Assembly (NCBI GenBank): GCA_005881885.1
Contig: VBDX01000127.1
Coordinates: 1-64,000 of the forward strand
Direction of reading: 5' to 3'
From: Chloroflexota bacterium
Lineage (GTDB): Bacteria > Chloroflexota > Limnocylindria > P2-11E
Length of the DNA stretch: 64,000 nucleotides
How positions within the stretch are numbered: the stretch's first letter is position 1; the number at the start of each line of letters is the position of its first letter. Under the pieces are notes generated by a model. It had not been told where the DNA came from and did no database searches. It saw nothing but the letters and a program-made list of their open reading frames with translations. The translations under genes and the position numbers were made by a program. Positions 25,069-34,708 of this stretch are shown in pieces.

Positions 25069-27114
25069 TCAGACCGGTCGGCGTGTCGCAAGGCGGGCGA
25101 GCAAGCGCGGTGTGCCCTGGAGTGCCACAGCGATCACGAAGAGTGTGAGCCCGGCGATGTCCGCGAGGAGACCCGGGGCGACGAGCAGCACGCCGCCGAG
25201 GACGAGCAGCGCGCGTTCGATGAGGCTCGTCGGCCGTAGCAGATATCCGCCCACGCCGGCGACGAGCGCCGTGATCCCGATGGCCGCGGAGACCGACGCG
25301 AGGAGCGCCTCGGGGATCGTGACACCGGTCCAGAGGATCGCGAGACCGTCCGGTTGCGTGAACATGAAGGGCACGAGGAAGCAGGGGAGCGCGTATTTCC
25401 AGGTCAGCATCATCGTCTTGTACGGGTTTCCGCCGGTGATCGCAGCGGCCGCGAACGGCGAGAGCGCGACCGGCGGCGACACCTCCGACAGCACCGCGTA
25501 GTAGAAGACGAACATGTGCGCCGCCGGCGCGGGAACGCCCAGCGTGATCAGCGCCGGCACCACCGTGGGCACCGCGACCAGATAGGTCGCGGTGATCGGA
25601 AGAGAGAGGCCGAGCACCCAGAGGACGATCCCCGACACTACGAGTGTCGCGACGAGGTTCCCGAAGCCGAGCGAGAGGATGAGGCTCGAGATCTTGAGGC
25701 CCAGCCCGGTCTGGAGAAGGATCCCTACGGCGATTCCGGCGACTGCCGTCGTCGCGGCGACCGAGAGCACCTGCTTCGTGCCGCCGGCCAGCGCCCGAAT
25801 GAGCTTGGGTGGAGTGAGCGACGTCTCCGTGCGGATGTAGGAGACGAGGATCGCGACGATGATCGACCAGAAGATCGCGGTGATCGTCGATAACCCCGCG
25901 ACGAGGAAGACGATGATCGCGAAGAGCGACGTGTACTGGTACCAGTAGCGCTTCGTGAGCTCCCAGAACCCCGGTGCGTCGAGCGCGATATCCCGCGCGC
26001 CGAGGCGGCGCGCGTCGACCTCGATCATCAGCAGGATGCCGAGGTAATAGAGGATCGTCGGCATCATGGCCATGATCACGACCTGCAGGTAGCTGATCCC
26101 AAGGATCTCGGCCATCAGGAATGCCGCCGGTCCGAGCACCGGGGGCGAGATCACGGCACCGATACCGCCCGCCGAGAGGATGGCGCCGCTCGACTCTCGA
26201 TCATGCCCGGCGCGTTTCAGCATCGGGTACGTGATCGAGCCGAGCGTGACCGTCGTCGCTACCCCCGATCCCGAGACGGTGCCGAGCAGGAATGACGCGA
26301 TCGTCACGGTCCGCGCCGCGCCCGTGGGGCGCCGGCCGGTCAGCGCGAACGCGAGGTCGACGTAGAACTTGCCGGCGCCGGTGTATTCGAGGATGGCGCC
26401 GTAGATCGTGAACAGGATGATGAACGTCGCCGCGACCTGAAGCGGGGTGCCGAGCATGCCGTCGAGTCCGAGGTACTGGTTCGAGACGATGTCGTCGAGG
26501 TCCTTCGGCGGGCCGCGGAAGGGCCCGGGCATGAAATCGGCGAAGTACGCGTAGGCGATCGCCGCCAGACCGATCGCCGGCAGGTGCCAGCCGATCGTCC
26601 GTCGCCCAGCCTCGAGGACGGTGACGATGGCGACGACGCCGAACACGAAGTCGGTCTGATTGGGGCTGTTGACGCGGTAGATGACGGTCTCGAAGTTCAG
26701 GAAGACGTACGCGGTGATCGCGATCGACGCGGCAACAAGGACCAGGTCGACGACGTTCACGCTCTTGATGAAGCGGGGATGCATGGGGTAGAGGAGGAAG
26801 GTCAGGATGAGGATCGAGGTGAGGAAGATCATCACGTAGATCTGCGGCGTGGTGATGGTCTGCCCGAGGATGCGGAACGAGGGCACGAGCACGACGTTGG
26901 TCATCGGGATCTCGGCGCCCGCCGCGGCGTAGTACAGGGCGAAGAGCGTCGTGGCGACGGAGAGCGCCGTGACGACGCCGTCCCAGAGGCCGCTGAACGT
27001 CCGGGTCTTCGCCTCGGACTCGAACTGCTCGATGAGCTCCTTGGTCTTGTCCTCGGCGAGGACCGCGTCCAGATCCGGACGCGCGATGATCTCGGGCTCG
27101 GGCCGTTCGCTCAG
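25069..27114 (-). CDS. TRAP transporter permease, fused 4TM/12TM subunits (TAXI type)
   Basis: About 681 residues. It joins a DctQ-like small-subunit region (about helices 1-4) to a DctM-like large subunit with many helices. Family markers are GIGAVISPPVLGPAAFLMAEILG, FVFYYAVLSEVSPPVALSPFAA and TGGNPYKTMMLTWKYALPCFL. It forms the sodium-driven channel for the ligand delivered by the TAXI binding protein encoded two genes upstream. No ATG, GTG or TTG fits the family N-terminus (SERPEPEIIARPDLDAVLAE). CTG 27114 overlaps the upstream stop as CTGA, and is proposed as start. Confidence 0.9.
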   Translation of the reverse strand: MSERPEPEIIARPDLDAVLAEDKTKELIEQFESEAKTRTFSGLWDGVVTALSVATTLFALYYAAAGAEIPMTNVVLVPSFRILGQTITTPQIYVMIFLTSILILTFLLYPMHPRFIKSVNVVDLVLVAASIAITAYVFLNFETVIYRVNSPNQTDFVFGVVAIVTVLEAGRRTIGWHLPAIGLAAIAYAYFADFMPGPFRGPPKDLDDIVSNQYLGLDGMLGTPLQVAATFIILFTIYGAILEYTGAGKFYVDLAFALTGRRPTGAARTVTIASFLLGTVSGSGVATTVTLGSITYPMLKRAGHDRESSGAILSAGGIGAVISPPVLGPAAFLMAEILGISYLQVVIMAMMPTILYYLGILLMIEVDARRLGARDIALDAPGFWELTKRYWYQYTSLFAIIVFLVAGLSTITAIFWSIIVAILVSYIRTETSLTPPKLIRALAGGTKQVLSVAATTAVAGIAVGILLQTGLGLKISSLILSLGFGNLVATLVVSGIVLWVLGLSLPITATYLVAVPTVVPALITLGVPAPAAHMFVFYYAVLSEVSPPVALSPFAAAAITGGNPYKTMMLTWKYALPCFLVPFMFTQPDGLAILWTGVTIPEALLASVSAAIGITALVAGVGGYLLRPTSLIERALLVLGGVLLVAPGLLADIAGLTLFVIAVALQGTPRLLARLATRRPV

Positions 27115-27569
27115 CGCACGCCCTCGAGGACGGCGACCAGCCACGGCCGGTCCTGAGCGCGCACACGAACGACCGTCTCCCCGAAGCGCGGCCTGAGATC
27201 CAACCTCCACCGCGACGTCGAGAAGGCCTGCTCGCCGGCGGCTGTGATGCGGACGACGAGCTCGGGATCCATGACGACGGTCGCGGGGGATTCCTCCATC
27301 CAGAGCCCGTTCGCCTCCTGCGCCGGCTCGCCCTTCCAGCCGAAGTACTCGACCGAGCGGACGTCCGGCGACCGGACGCGCTCGATTCGCAGTCCGGTGC
27401 CGGCGCGAGTCAGCTCCTCATAGACCGGCACCTGATAGATCGACTGGCGGTACGAGTAGGTGAGCGACTCGTCGCGGTCGAGCGCGGCCACGAACTCTGT
27501 CATCCCGTCGTCGACGCTGAGGACAGCGACGGGGGTGGCGAGCGCCACCCCCAGCGAGGTCACGATCAC
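27111..27569 (-). CDS. DUF1850-domain protein of the TAXI-TRAP operon
   Basis: A 152-residue protein with a hydrophobic N-terminus (MIVTSLGVALATPVAVLSV, probably an anchor or uncleaved signal). It is followed by a beta-rich DUF1850 domain: YSYRQSIYQVPVYEELTRAGTGLRIERVRSPD and FSTSRWRLDLRPR. DUF1850 proteins are found between the TAXI binding protein and the fused TRAP permease in many bacteria, exactly as here; the family role is unknown but clearly linked to this transporter. Start GTG 27569. Its TGA overlaps the proposed CTG of the permease. Confidence 0.82.
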   Translation of the reverse strand: MIVTSLGVALATPVAVLSVDDGMTEFVAALDRDESLTYSYRQSIYQVPVYEELTRAGTGLRIERVRSPDVRSVEYFGWKGEPAQEANGLWMEESPATVVMDPELVVRITAAGEQAFSTSRWRLDLRPRFGETVVRVRAQDRPWLVAVLEGVR

Positions 27570-27591
27570 GGCGATCAGCGCGACGAGAGCG

Positions 27592-28599
27592 CTATTTCTT
27601 CCACGCGTTCTTGGACTTGTAATAGTCGATCGCTCCCTGGTGGAAGTCGATCGGGGAGCCCACGGTCGCGCTCTCGAGCACGAGGTCCTTCGCGGCGACG
27701 TGGACCTTCACCAGATCGTCCTTGTTGTCGAACATCGTCGCCAGGATCGCTTGAGCGAGCGCGGGATCGAAGTTCGAAGGCACGACGAGAAGGTTCGCGA
27801 CGCCGGATACCGTCACGTCCGCGGCGGTGTTGTACGTGGTCTTCGGAACCTTGAACGAGAAGTAGAAGGGGCCGTACTTATCGGCCATCTTCTTGATGCT
27901 GTCGGTAAGGTCCAGAAGCTTGATCTTCGTCGCGGTCGACAGGTCGAGCACTGCCGGGACCGGCAAGCCGCCGCTGAAGAAGAACGCATCGATCTTGCTG
28001 TCGCGGAGCGCATTCGCCGAGTCCTGGGCCCCGAGGCGCTCGCGCGAGATGTCCTTCGCTGGGTCCAAACCATAGGCCTCGAGCGTGCGGTTCGCGATGA
28101 CCTCGGTGCCGCTCCCAGCGGTCCCCATCGAGACGCGCTTGCCCTTGAGCTCGGTGACGGCGTTGATCCCGCCGCCGTCCTTGACGACGAGATGAGTCGC
28201 GTTCGAGTAGAGGACGGCGAGGGCCTTCGCATCCACCTTCTTCTCGGGCGGCGCGAAGGTGTTGGTGCCGTTCACCGCGTCGAAGAGCGTGTCCGAGAGA
28301 GTGAAAGCGAGGTCGGCCTTGCCGTCGCGGATGAGCTTCATGTTGTCGACCGACGCGGTCGTCGACTGTGCGCTCGCGGCCGTCCCGAGCCTCTTGTTGA
28401 GCAGCTCGGCGAGTCCCGCGCCGTAGACGATGTACACCGCGCCGGTGCCGCCGGTGACGATGTTCAGCGTCTTTCCGGTGAAGCTCGGCGTGCCGGTCGC
28501 GACAGGCGTCGCGGACGATGTCGCCCGCGGCGCGTTGCACGCGGCGGCGACCAGCAGCGTCGCCAGGAATGGCGCAAGAATGCGAGTGGCCCCTCTCAT
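27592..28599 (-). CDS. TAXI-family TRAP transporter solute-binding lipoprotein
   Basis: A 335-residue secreted binding protein. The signal peptide ends at LLVAAAC, followed by a short Ala/Thr/Ser/Pro linker. The TAXI domain begins LNIVTGGTGAVYIVYGAGLAELL, the family opening, and includes GKRVSMGTAGSGTEVIANRTLEAYG and HQGAIDYYKSKNAW at the end. It captures a small anion, probably a dicarboxylate or amino acid, for the fused permease two genes on. ATG 28599 has GGGGAGG upstream (the track's GTG is six bases earlier). Confidence 0.92.
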   Translation of the reverse strand: MRGATRILAPFLATLLVAAACNAPRATSSATPVATGTPSFTGKTLNIVTGGTGAVYIVYGAGLAELLNKRLGTAASAQSTTASVDNMKLIRDGKADLAFTLSDTLFDAVNGTNTFAPPEKKVDAKALAVLYSNATHLVVKDGGGINAVTELKGKRVSMGTAGSGTEVIANRTLEAYGLDPAKDISRERLGAQDSANALRDSKIDAFFFSGGLPVPAVLDLSTATKIKLLDLTDSIKKMADKYGPFYFSFKVPKTTYNTAADVTVSGVANLLVVPSNFDPALAQAILATMFDNKDDLVKVHVAAKDLVLESATVGSPIDFHQGAIDYYKSKNAWKK

Positions 28600-28700
28600 A
28601 CACACCTCCCCGAAGACGCGAGGAGTCTACGTCGCCTAGGAGTCCGCGACCGCGAGCTCGCTCGCGAGCGCGGCGACGATGGCGACGACGAGCGAAGCGA

Positions 28701-29189
28701 CTATGCGGTTCGCGGCCTCTTTAGCCGCAGCGCGCGCCGGGCCTCGGCGGCCGACAGCCGGCGTCTCTCATCGTCCGTCTCGGCCACGAGCGGCGGAAGC
28801 GGGACCGGTTGCCCGCGTTCGTCGGTGGCGACGAACACGAGATAGGCCGAGGCCACGTGCACCACGTTCCCGGTCAGCATGTCCTCCGCCTCGACACGCA
28901 CGCCGATCTCCATGCTCGTCCGGCCGACGTGGTTCACCGACGCCTTTGCCGTGACCAGATGTCCGACGTAGACCGGCGCGAGGAACGAGAGCTCATCGAT
29001 GCGCGCGGTCACGACCCGCGCGCGGGCGTGACGCGTCGCGGCGGCGCCGGCGACCTCGTCGATGAGCTTCATGACCTCGCCGCCGTGCACGTTCCCGTAC
29101 GGGTTCGCGTCGGACGGGAGCATCGTGCGCGACATGACGGTCTTCGAGATGGCGACGGTCTTTGGCGCCCCGGCAGCAGGTCCAGGCAC
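28701..29189 (-). CDS. Acyl-CoA thioesterase (YciA/ACOT-type hotdog)
   Basis: A 162-residue single-hotdog thioesterase that hydrolyses acyl-CoA to acid and CoA. SRTMLPSDANPYGNVHGGEVMKLIDEVAGAAATRHA is the classical hotdog helix with the catalytic Asp/Asn pattern, and VVTARIDELSFLAPVYVGHLV and RTSMEIGVRVEAEDM are the following strands. The start is uncertain: GTG 29189 gives PGPAAGAP as leader, while the ATG of MSRTMLP is an alternative. It is divergent from the dUTPase-like gene. Confidence 0.88.
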   Translation of the reverse strand: MPGPAAGAPKTVAISKTVMSRTMLPSDANPYGNVHGGEVMKLIDEVAGAAATRHARARVVTARIDELSFLAPVYVGHLVTAKASVNHVGRTSMEIGVRVEAEDMLTGNVVHVASAYLVFVATDERGQPVPLPPLVAETDDERRRLSAAEARRALRLKRPRTA

Positions 29190-29252
29190 GCGGGGATTCT
29201 GGCATCGGTCTTGTGACTCCGTCCTTCGGACCCCGGCTAGCATCCGCTCGAC

Positions 29253-29762
29253 GTGACGGTCCTCTCCCGTGAAGAGCTTCGCGCGGCCCTCGCGAGCACG
29301 CCGGCGCTCGTCGAGGACGTCGACGTTGGGCTGCAGCTCCAGCCCAACGGCGTCGATCTGCGGGTCGAACGCGTCCAGCGCCTCACATCGCCGGGACTCC
29401 TGGGGGCCGCCGATACCGTGCGCGAGCCCGCGGCGCGCGAGGACGTGCAGACCGATAAGGACGGTTGGTGGGATCTTCACCGGGGCGCGTACGTGATCAC
29501 GTACCGCGAGAAGGTGAACCTGCCGAGCGATCTCATGGCGCTGTCGCGGCCACGCTCGAGCTTGCTTCGGTCGGGTGTGGCTATCCACGGCGCGGTGTGG
29601 GATGCCGGATATTCGGGCCGGGGCGAGGGTTTGCTCTCCGTGCTCAATTCGCGCGGCTATCGCTTGCAGCGCGGCGCGCGGGTCGCGCAGCTCGTCTTCT
29701 TCAGGCTTTCAGCACCGACCGGCGAGGGATACAAAGGCAGGTATCACGGCGAGAACGCGTGA
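29253..29762 (+). CDS. dUTPase/dCTP-deaminase-family nucleotide hydrolase
   Basis: A 169-residue trimeric-fold enzyme of the dUTPase/DCD family, which keeps uracil out of DNA by hydrolysing dUTP or deaminating dCTP. Motifs are QPNGVDLRVERV, SRPRSSLLRSGVAIHGAVWDAGYSGRGEGLLSVLNSRG and GARVAQLVFFRL. The catalytic Glu typical of dCTP deaminases is not obvious after GYSG, so dUTP hydrolysis is more likely. Start GTG 29253. Its TGA overlaps the ATG of the next gene. Confidence 0.83.
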   Translation: MTVLSREELRAALASTPALVEDVDVGLQLQPNGVDLRVERVQRLTSPGLLGAADTVREPAAREDVQTDKDGWWDLHRGAYVITYREKVNLPSDLMALSRPRSSLLRSGVAIHGAVWDAGYSGRGEGLLSVLNSRGYRLQRGARVAQLVFFRLSAPTGEGYKGRYHGENA

Positions 29763-30562
29763 TGCCCGCTGACCTGCACGTCGCACCCACAGTCCTCGCG
29801 CCGCCATCGGGCGCGCGCGTCGAGCGCGATGTGGTGTACCGGACCGAGGGCGCGCGCGTGTTGCAGCTCGACGTGTACCGGCCGCCGGGCGATGACCGGC
29901 CGCGCCCGGTGGTGTTCCTCGTCAACGGCGACGCGCCCGAGGACGTCATCGCGACGGCGAAGGATTGGGCCGTCTTCCGCTCGTACGGCGAGCATCTGGC
30001 GGCGCTCGGGCTCATCGGCGTCCCGTTCAACCATCGCTCGGGTGTCGACGGGCAGCACACGGCCGAGATCGCGGCGGAGGTCCACGCGGCGATAGGTTTC
30101 GTGCGCGGCGGAGCAGCGGCCTTCGGCGTTGACCCGATGCGCGTGGGGCTATGGGTCTTCTCCGCCGGGGCCCCATTCGGGCTAGCTCCGCTGCTGCAGC
30201 TCCGTCCGGACTGGCTTCGCTGTGCGGCGGGGTTCTACACGATCTGGGACCTCGCGCCCTACCGGGAACAGATTCGTCCGCCGGTCGACGAAGCCATCCG
30301 GCGCTGGTCGGCCGTCACAGCGCTCGATTCGGATACGCCCGACCTGCCACCCTTGCTTCTCGCCCGTGCCGGGCGCGACGGTGCCGGCATCCTCGAAGGC
30401 ACGGACACGTTCATCCGTCGAGCCCGGCAGCGCGGCATCGATCTCACCGTTCTCGACCATCCGACCGGCCAGCATGGGTTCGACATCCGCGACAACGACG
30501 AGCGATCGCGCGAGATCATCCAGATGACCCTCGACTTCTTCGTACGAAACCTGAGTGAATAG
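29762..30562 (+). CDS. Alpha/beta-hydrolase (dienelactone hydrolase/esterase-like)
   Basis: A 266-residue hydrolase. The fold is read from RPRPVVFLVNGDAPED (strand and oxyanion region), MRVGLWVFSAGAPFGLAPLL with Ser in F-S-A-G-A at the nucleophile elbow, LARAGRDGAG near the catalytic acid and DHPTGQHGFDI holding the catalytic His. The elbow lacks the first Gly of GxSxG. ATG 29762 overlaps the previous stop by one base (TGATG), so it is translationally coupled. Substrate unknown. Confidence 0.82.
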   Translation: MPADLHVAPTVLAPPSGARVERDVVYRTEGARVLQLDVYRPPGDDRPRPVVFLVNGDAPEDVIATAKDWAVFRSYGEHLAALGLIGVPFNHRSGVDGQHTAEIAAEVHAAIGFVRGGAAAFGVDPMRVGLWVFSAGAPFGLAPLLQLRPDWLRCAAGFYTIWDLAPYREQIRPPVDEAIRRWSAVTALDSDTPDLPPLLLARAGRDGAGILEGTDTFIRRARQRGIDLTVLDHPTGQHGFDIRDNDERSREIIQMTLDFFVRNLSE

Positions 30563-30598
30563 GCCTGCGCTTTCCCGGGTTATCTAGCCTGTAGCACG

Positions 30599-30823
30599 GT
30601 GGCAGGACCGACGATTCGCACCGAGGCGAACGGGCCGTACGTCGTCACCGGCCCGCTCACCATCCTCGACGTCGACGGGCACGAACACTTCGTCCCGGAG
30701 GGTCACACCGTCAAACTCTGCCGCTGCGGCCACTCGGCAAAGAAGCCGTTCTGCGATTCGACGCATCGGCGCGTCGACTTCGTGTCGCGTCCGTCGTTCG
30801 AGCCAGAGCCCACCGAGCGGTGA
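30599..30823 (+). CDS. CDGSH iron-sulfur domain protein
   Basis: A 74-residue protein with LCRCGHSAKKPFCDSTHRRVDF: the CDGSH pattern Cys-x-Cys-x2-(S/T)-x3-P-x-Cys-D-x2-H, giving a redox-active 2Fe-2S cluster with 3 Cys and 1 His. Such small proteins transfer clusters or sense redox state. GTG 30599 is the start. Its TGA overlaps the GTG of the glycosyltransferase gene as GTGA. Confidence 0.87.
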   Translation: MAGPTIRTEANGPYVVTGPLTILDVDGHEHFVPEGHTVKLCRCGHSAKKPFCDSTHRRVDFVSRPSFEPEPTER

Positions 30824-31968
30824 ACGCGCGCGGCCTGGTCTGGTCAGCCGGTGTCGTCGTCGCGGTCCTCGCGCTGCTCGCGGCGCTGGTGGTGGCGAGC
30901 GCGCTCCCCGCCGGATACGACTTCCGCGCCTACTGGCTCGCGGGCCGGCATCTCTTGACCGGCGCGCCGCTCTATCCCGGCCCCGACACGATCCTCGGAC
31001 TGCCCGACGAATTTCGGTACCTGCCGGCCGTCGCGATCCTCTTCGTGCCGCTCGCGCTCCTGCCCTACGAGGCCGTCCTCCCGCTCTGGACCGCGCTGCA
31101 AGTGGCGATCGCCGCGGCGGTCGGCATCGCCCTCATTCGCCCACTCCCTCCCTCCTGGCGGCCCTGGGCTGCGGCCGGCTACGTCTTCTTCCTGGCCCTC
31201 GTCCTCGAAGTGACCCTCGGGAACGTGAACCTCATCTCGCTCGCCCTCGCTCTCGCCGCCTGGCGTCTGCGGGCGCGGGCCCTCCCGGCGGGCGTCCTCC
31301 TCGCGGCCGCCGTCGGGCTCAAGTTCCTGCCCTTCAACCTCCTCCTTTTTTATGTGGCGGCGGGACGGTGGCGGCCGGTCGCGGCCGGGGCGGCGATCGG
31401 CACGGCCGCCCTGGTCACGAGCGCGCTCGCGCTGCCCGACCGCACCGCCGAATACGTTCGCTTCGCGCCGCGGATCCTCGAGCAGGACTGGGTCTACGCC
31501 CACATCGCACGGCCGGGTCCTCCGGCGCTCGCGACGATCTTCTGGTCGGAATGGTTTCCTCTCGTGCTCGCGGTCGCTTCGGTCCTCGTCGCCCTTCTCG
31601 CGGGGATCGCCGCGCGCCGCGATCGCGCGAATGAAGACACATGGCACGGACTGACGCTCGCGACCGCCGGCTACCTCGCGCCCTTCGGCTATTTCTGGAC
31701 CACGTTCCTCATCCTCTCGCTACCGCTCGCCGCCGACACGCTGCGCCGCGCCGCCGCACGCGGGTCACGCGAGCGCGCCGCGATCGTCGGCGCGGTCGTT
31801 CTCTCGTGGCTCTTGATGGAACCGCAGCAGGTCGGCACCCTCGTGCCAATCGCCATGCATTTTCTGGGTGTCCTGCTCCTCTGCGCTCTGGCGCTCGCCA
31901 CGCTCGCGCGACAAACGGCGGCCACACGGCTCACGCTACCCAGTACCAGAGCGCGTACATCGCAGTGA
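30820..31968 (+). CDS. GT87-type membrane glycosyltransferase
   Basis: A 382-residue polytopic protein with about nine or ten helices. ALPAGYDFRAYWLAGRHLLTGAPLYP matches the first extracellular loop of the GT87 (DUF2029) mannosyltransferases, with the essential Asp-Phe-Arg. FEVxLGNVN-like text (LEVTLGNVNLISLALAL) and the LKFLPFNLLLFY helix also fit. These enzymes move mannose from polyprenyl-phosphate-mannose to cell-wall glycolipids. The C-terminal end overlaps the convergent gene by 38 bases. Confidence 0.8.
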   Translation: MNARGLVWSAGVVVAVLALLAALVVASALPAGYDFRAYWLAGRHLLTGAPLYPGPDTILGLPDEFRYLPAVAILFVPLALLPYEAVLPLWTALQVAIAAAVGIALIRPLPPSWRPWAAAGYVFFLALVLEVTLGNVNLISLALALAAWRLRARALPAGVLLAAAVGLKFLPFNLLLFYVAAGRWRPVAAGAAIGTAALVTSALALPDRTAEYVRFAPRILEQDWVYAHIARPGPPALATIFWSEWFPLVLAVASVLVALLAGIAARRDRANEDTWHGLTLATAGYLAPFGYFWTTFLILSLPLAADTLRRAAARGSRERAAIVGAVVLSWLLMEPQQVGTLVPIAMHFLGVLLLCALALATLARQTAATRLTLPSTRARTSQ

Positions 31969-33013
31969 AGATGACTCCGATCGTCGTACCGAGCGCGACG
32001 TACGTTCGACCGACCCAGGGATGAGCGACCAGCGCGAGGACCACGAAAGCCGGGAAGATCGTCAGGTAGTAGCGCGGCGCTGACGTGAGCGATCCGGTGG
32101 CGATCGAGATGAGGAAGACGACCGTGGCATACGCGGCGAGGCTGGGCCGAAGGATCCGCCACGCGACAATGACGAGCGCCCCGATGAGCACGGTGAAAGC
32201 GAGGACGAAGTACGGGAACCCGTACACGCTCGGGTCGAACAGGTCGGCGAAGGCCTGTAAGGGCACGGCCGGACGAGTCCCCCAGTTGGCCTCCGCGGTG
32301 AAGAGCGCCTTCTGGTCGCCTGTCATACGCCAGAGGACCGCGAGCCAAGCGATGAAGGCCGCGGGCGCCCAGGTCGCCGTCGCGAGCGCGCCACGGGCAC
32401 CGGTGCGACGGAACGCCTCGATCGCTATTGGCAGCGCGACCGCCGCGCCGACGAACGCTCGCGTGAGCGCGGCCAGCACCCCAAGGGCTCCCGCGAGAAG
32501 CCACTCACCGCGTCGCGCGTGGTACACCGCGCCGATCGAGAGCGCGAGGAGCAGCGACTCCGGGTACACGACGCTGAAGAACATGCTCGTGGGAAAGACC
32601 AGCAGGTAGAGCGCGGCGCGAGATCCGGTCGCGCTGTCGTGATCGATCTCGACCAAACGCACCAGATACACGAGCGCGGCGAGCAGCGCGGCGTTCGAGA
32701 TGACCACACCGGCGGCCAAATACGCATCGTCACTTCCGCCGAGCACGACGCCGAGCGCGTGCATGAGCGCGGGATAGAGCGGAAGGTAGGCGTGGTTGCC
32801 CGTCACCACCGCGCCATATCCATCGCGCGCGATGGAAAGATATGCACCGGCATCCCAGCGCGTGGCCGCGTCGAGCAGCGGATTGGCGGACGGGTGGCAC
32901 ACGTCCGGGCAGCTCGTCGGAGTCGGAAAGAGCTCGATCGCGGCTAGTGCGACAGCGGCGGTGAGGGCCCGCGTAAGGAGGAACGGGACGAGTACGCGGC
33001 GGGCCGCCGACAC
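31931..33013 (-). CDS. Mannosyltransferase-like membrane protein (PIG-V/GPI mannosyltransferase type)
   Basis: A 360-residue polytopic membrane protein. RWDAGAYLSIARDGYGAVVTGNHAYLPLYPALMHALG is the first luminal loop of PIG-V-like mannosyltransferases, with the catalytic W-D and the FFPLYP-like motif. Later helices include AALYLLVFPTSMFFSVVYPESLLLAL and SAPRYYLTIFPAFVVLAL. It presumably uses a polyprenyl-phosphate sugar donor. GTG 33013 is chosen because AGGA lies 9 bases upstream and it avoids overlap with hutU. Confidence 0.82.
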   Translation of the reverse strand: MSAARRVLVPFLLTRALTAAVALAAIELFPTPTSCPDVCHPSANPLLDAATRWDAGAYLSIARDGYGAVVTGNHAYLPLYPALMHALGVVLGGSDDAYLAAGVVISNAALLAALVYLVRLVEIDHDSATGSRAALYLLVFPTSMFFSVVYPESLLLALSIGAVYHARRGEWLLAGALGVLAALTRAFVGAAVALPIAIEAFRRTGARGALATATWAPAAFIAWLAVLWRMTGDQKALFTAEANWGTRPAVPLQAFADLFDPSVYGFPYFVLAFTVLIGALVIVAWRILRPSLAAYATVVFLISIATGSLTSAPRYYLTIFPAFVVLALVAHPWVGRTYVALGTTIGVIFTAMYALWYWVA

Positions 33014-33023
33014 CGCGGCAATC

Positions 33024-34673
33024 CTAGGTGCTTGGTAGGTCGATCCCGCTCCGATGCGCGAAGTCGATCGCGTCCGGATACCCCGCGTCGGCATGGCGCA
33101 TCACGCCGGTGCCCGGGTCTGTGGTGAGCACTCGGCGCAGCTTCTCGCGGCTGAGCGGCGTCCCGTCGGCGACGGCGACCATGCCCGCGTGTATGGAGTT
33201 GCCGATGCCGACGCCGCCGCCATGATGCACCGAGACCCACGTGGCGCCGGCCGACGTGTTCACGAGCGCGTTGAGGATCGGCCAGTCCGCGATCGCGTCG
33301 CTTCCATCACGCATCGCCTCGGTCTCGCGGAACGGTGACGCGACGGAGCCCGAATCGAGGTGGTCGCGTCCGATCACGATCGGCGCGCCGAGCTCGCCGC
33401 GCGCGACGAGATCGTCGATGCGCTCACCGAACTCGGCGCGCTCGCCGTAGCCCAGCCAGCACACACGTGCCGGAAGACCTTGGAATGGGACACGCTCGCC
33501 GGCGAGCCGGATCCAGCGTCCGAGAGTGTGATCCTCGGGGAAGAGCTCGAGTACAAGCTGGTCCGTGCGCCGGATGTCCGCTGCGTTCCCGGACAGCGCC
33601 ACCCAGCGAAAAGGACCGCGTCCTTCCGAGAAGAGCGGTCGGATGTACTCCGCGACGAAGCCTGGATAGCTGAAGGCCTTCGCGAAGCCCGCCGCTCGCG
33701 CCTCTCCGCGCAGATTGTTCCCGTAATCGAACGCGACCGCGCCTCGCTCCGCAAGCGCGACGATCGCTTCGCAGTGCCGCGCGATGGACGCCCGCGACCG
33801 GCGGACGTACTCGTCGGGGTCCTCTCGCCGCACCCGCCCCGGATCCGCCACGCCGGCCGGGACGTATCCGTTGAGCGGGTCGTGCGCGCTCGTCTGATCG
33901 GTGACCACGTCGACCGCGACGCCGCGGCGAACGAGCTCGGGTAGCACGTCTGCCGCGTTCGCGACGACGCCGATGGACCGCGCAGTCGCGTCTTTGCGGT
34001 GACGCACGATGCGCGTGAGCGCGTCATCGAGCGAAGGCGCGATCTCGTCCAGGAAGCCCTGAGCCTTCCGCCGCTCGGCGTGCGCCGGATCTACCTCGAC
34101 GATGAGCGCGATGCCTTCGTTCATCGTGATGGCAAGCGGCTGCGCGCCGCCCATCCCGCCAAGGCCGGCGCTCACCACCAGGCGACCGGCGAGCGACCCA
34201 GAAAAATGCCGCTTCGCGACCGCGGCGAAGGTCTCGTACGTGCCCTGCAATATCCCCTGGGTCCCGATGTAGATCCAGGAGCCCGCGGTCATCTGGCCGT
34301 ACATCGTGAGGCCAAGAGCCTCGAGCCTTCGGAACTCGTCCCAGGTCGCCCAGCGCGGGACGATCAGTGCGTTGGCGATGAGCACGCGCGGTGCCCACTC
34401 GTGCGTGCGAAAGACCCCGACCGGCTTTCCCGACTGCACGAGGAGGGTCTCGTCGTTTTTCAGCCGCTTCAGGGTCGCCAAGATGCGATCGAACGCGGCC
34501 CACGAGCGCGCGGCACGACCGGTTCCGCCGTAGACGATGAGCTCTTCGGGGCGCTCCGCTACCTCAGGATCGAGGTTGTTCTGGATCATCCGGAACGCCG
34601 CTTCCTGGGGCCAGCCGCGGCACTGCAGTGTGCTGCCGCGAGGTGCCTGGACGACCCGAGTAGCGAGGCTCAC
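33024..34673 (-). CDS. hutU: Urocanate hydratase
   Basis: A 549-residue enzyme converting urocanate to 4-imidazolone-5-propanoate with tightly bound NAD, the second step of histidine breakdown. Signatures are [20 protein letters not shown], the NAD site [22 protein letters not shown]-like [14 protein letters not shown] with the active-site Cys, and [18 protein letters not shown]. The length matches the family. Start GTG 34673. It lies among glycosyltransferase genes and 20 kb from hutH, so the hut genes are dispersed here. Confidence 0.95.
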   Translation of the reverse strand: MSLATRVVQAPRGSTLQCRGWPQEAAFRMIQNNLDPEVAERPEELIVYGGTGRAARSWAAFDRILATLKRLKNDETLLVQSGKPVGVFRTHEWAPRVLIANALIVPRWATWDEFRRLEALGLTMYGQMTAGSWIYIGTQGILQGTYETFAAVAKRHFSGSLAGRLVVSAGLGGMGGAQPLAITMNEGIALIVEVDPAHAERRKAQGFLDEIAPSLDDALTRIVRHRKDATARSIGVVANAADVLPELVRRGVAVDVVTDQTSAHDPLNGYVPAGVADPGRVRREDPDEYVRRSRASIARHCEAIVALAERGAVAFDYGNNLRGEARAAGFAKAFSYPGFVAEYIRPLFSEGRGPFRWVALSGNAADIRRTDQLVLELFPEDHTLGRWIRLAGERVPFQGLPARVCWLGYGERAEFGERIDDLVARGELGAPIVIGRDHLDSGSVASPFRETEAMRDGSDAIADWPILNALVNTSAGATWVSVHHGGGVGIGNSIHAGMVAVADGTPLSREKLRRVLTTDPGTGVMRHADAGYPDAIDFAHRSGIDLPST

Positions 34674-34708
34674 CGCTCAATTGTCGCTCGTCCGTAGACT
34701 CCGAGCGC

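Noticed and set aside
28636-28700. Hydrophobic frame (NRIVASLVVAIVAALASELAVADS) after the thioesterase
   Set aside because: No canonical start codon in frame and a stop just upstream; possibly an old gene remnant but not supportable.
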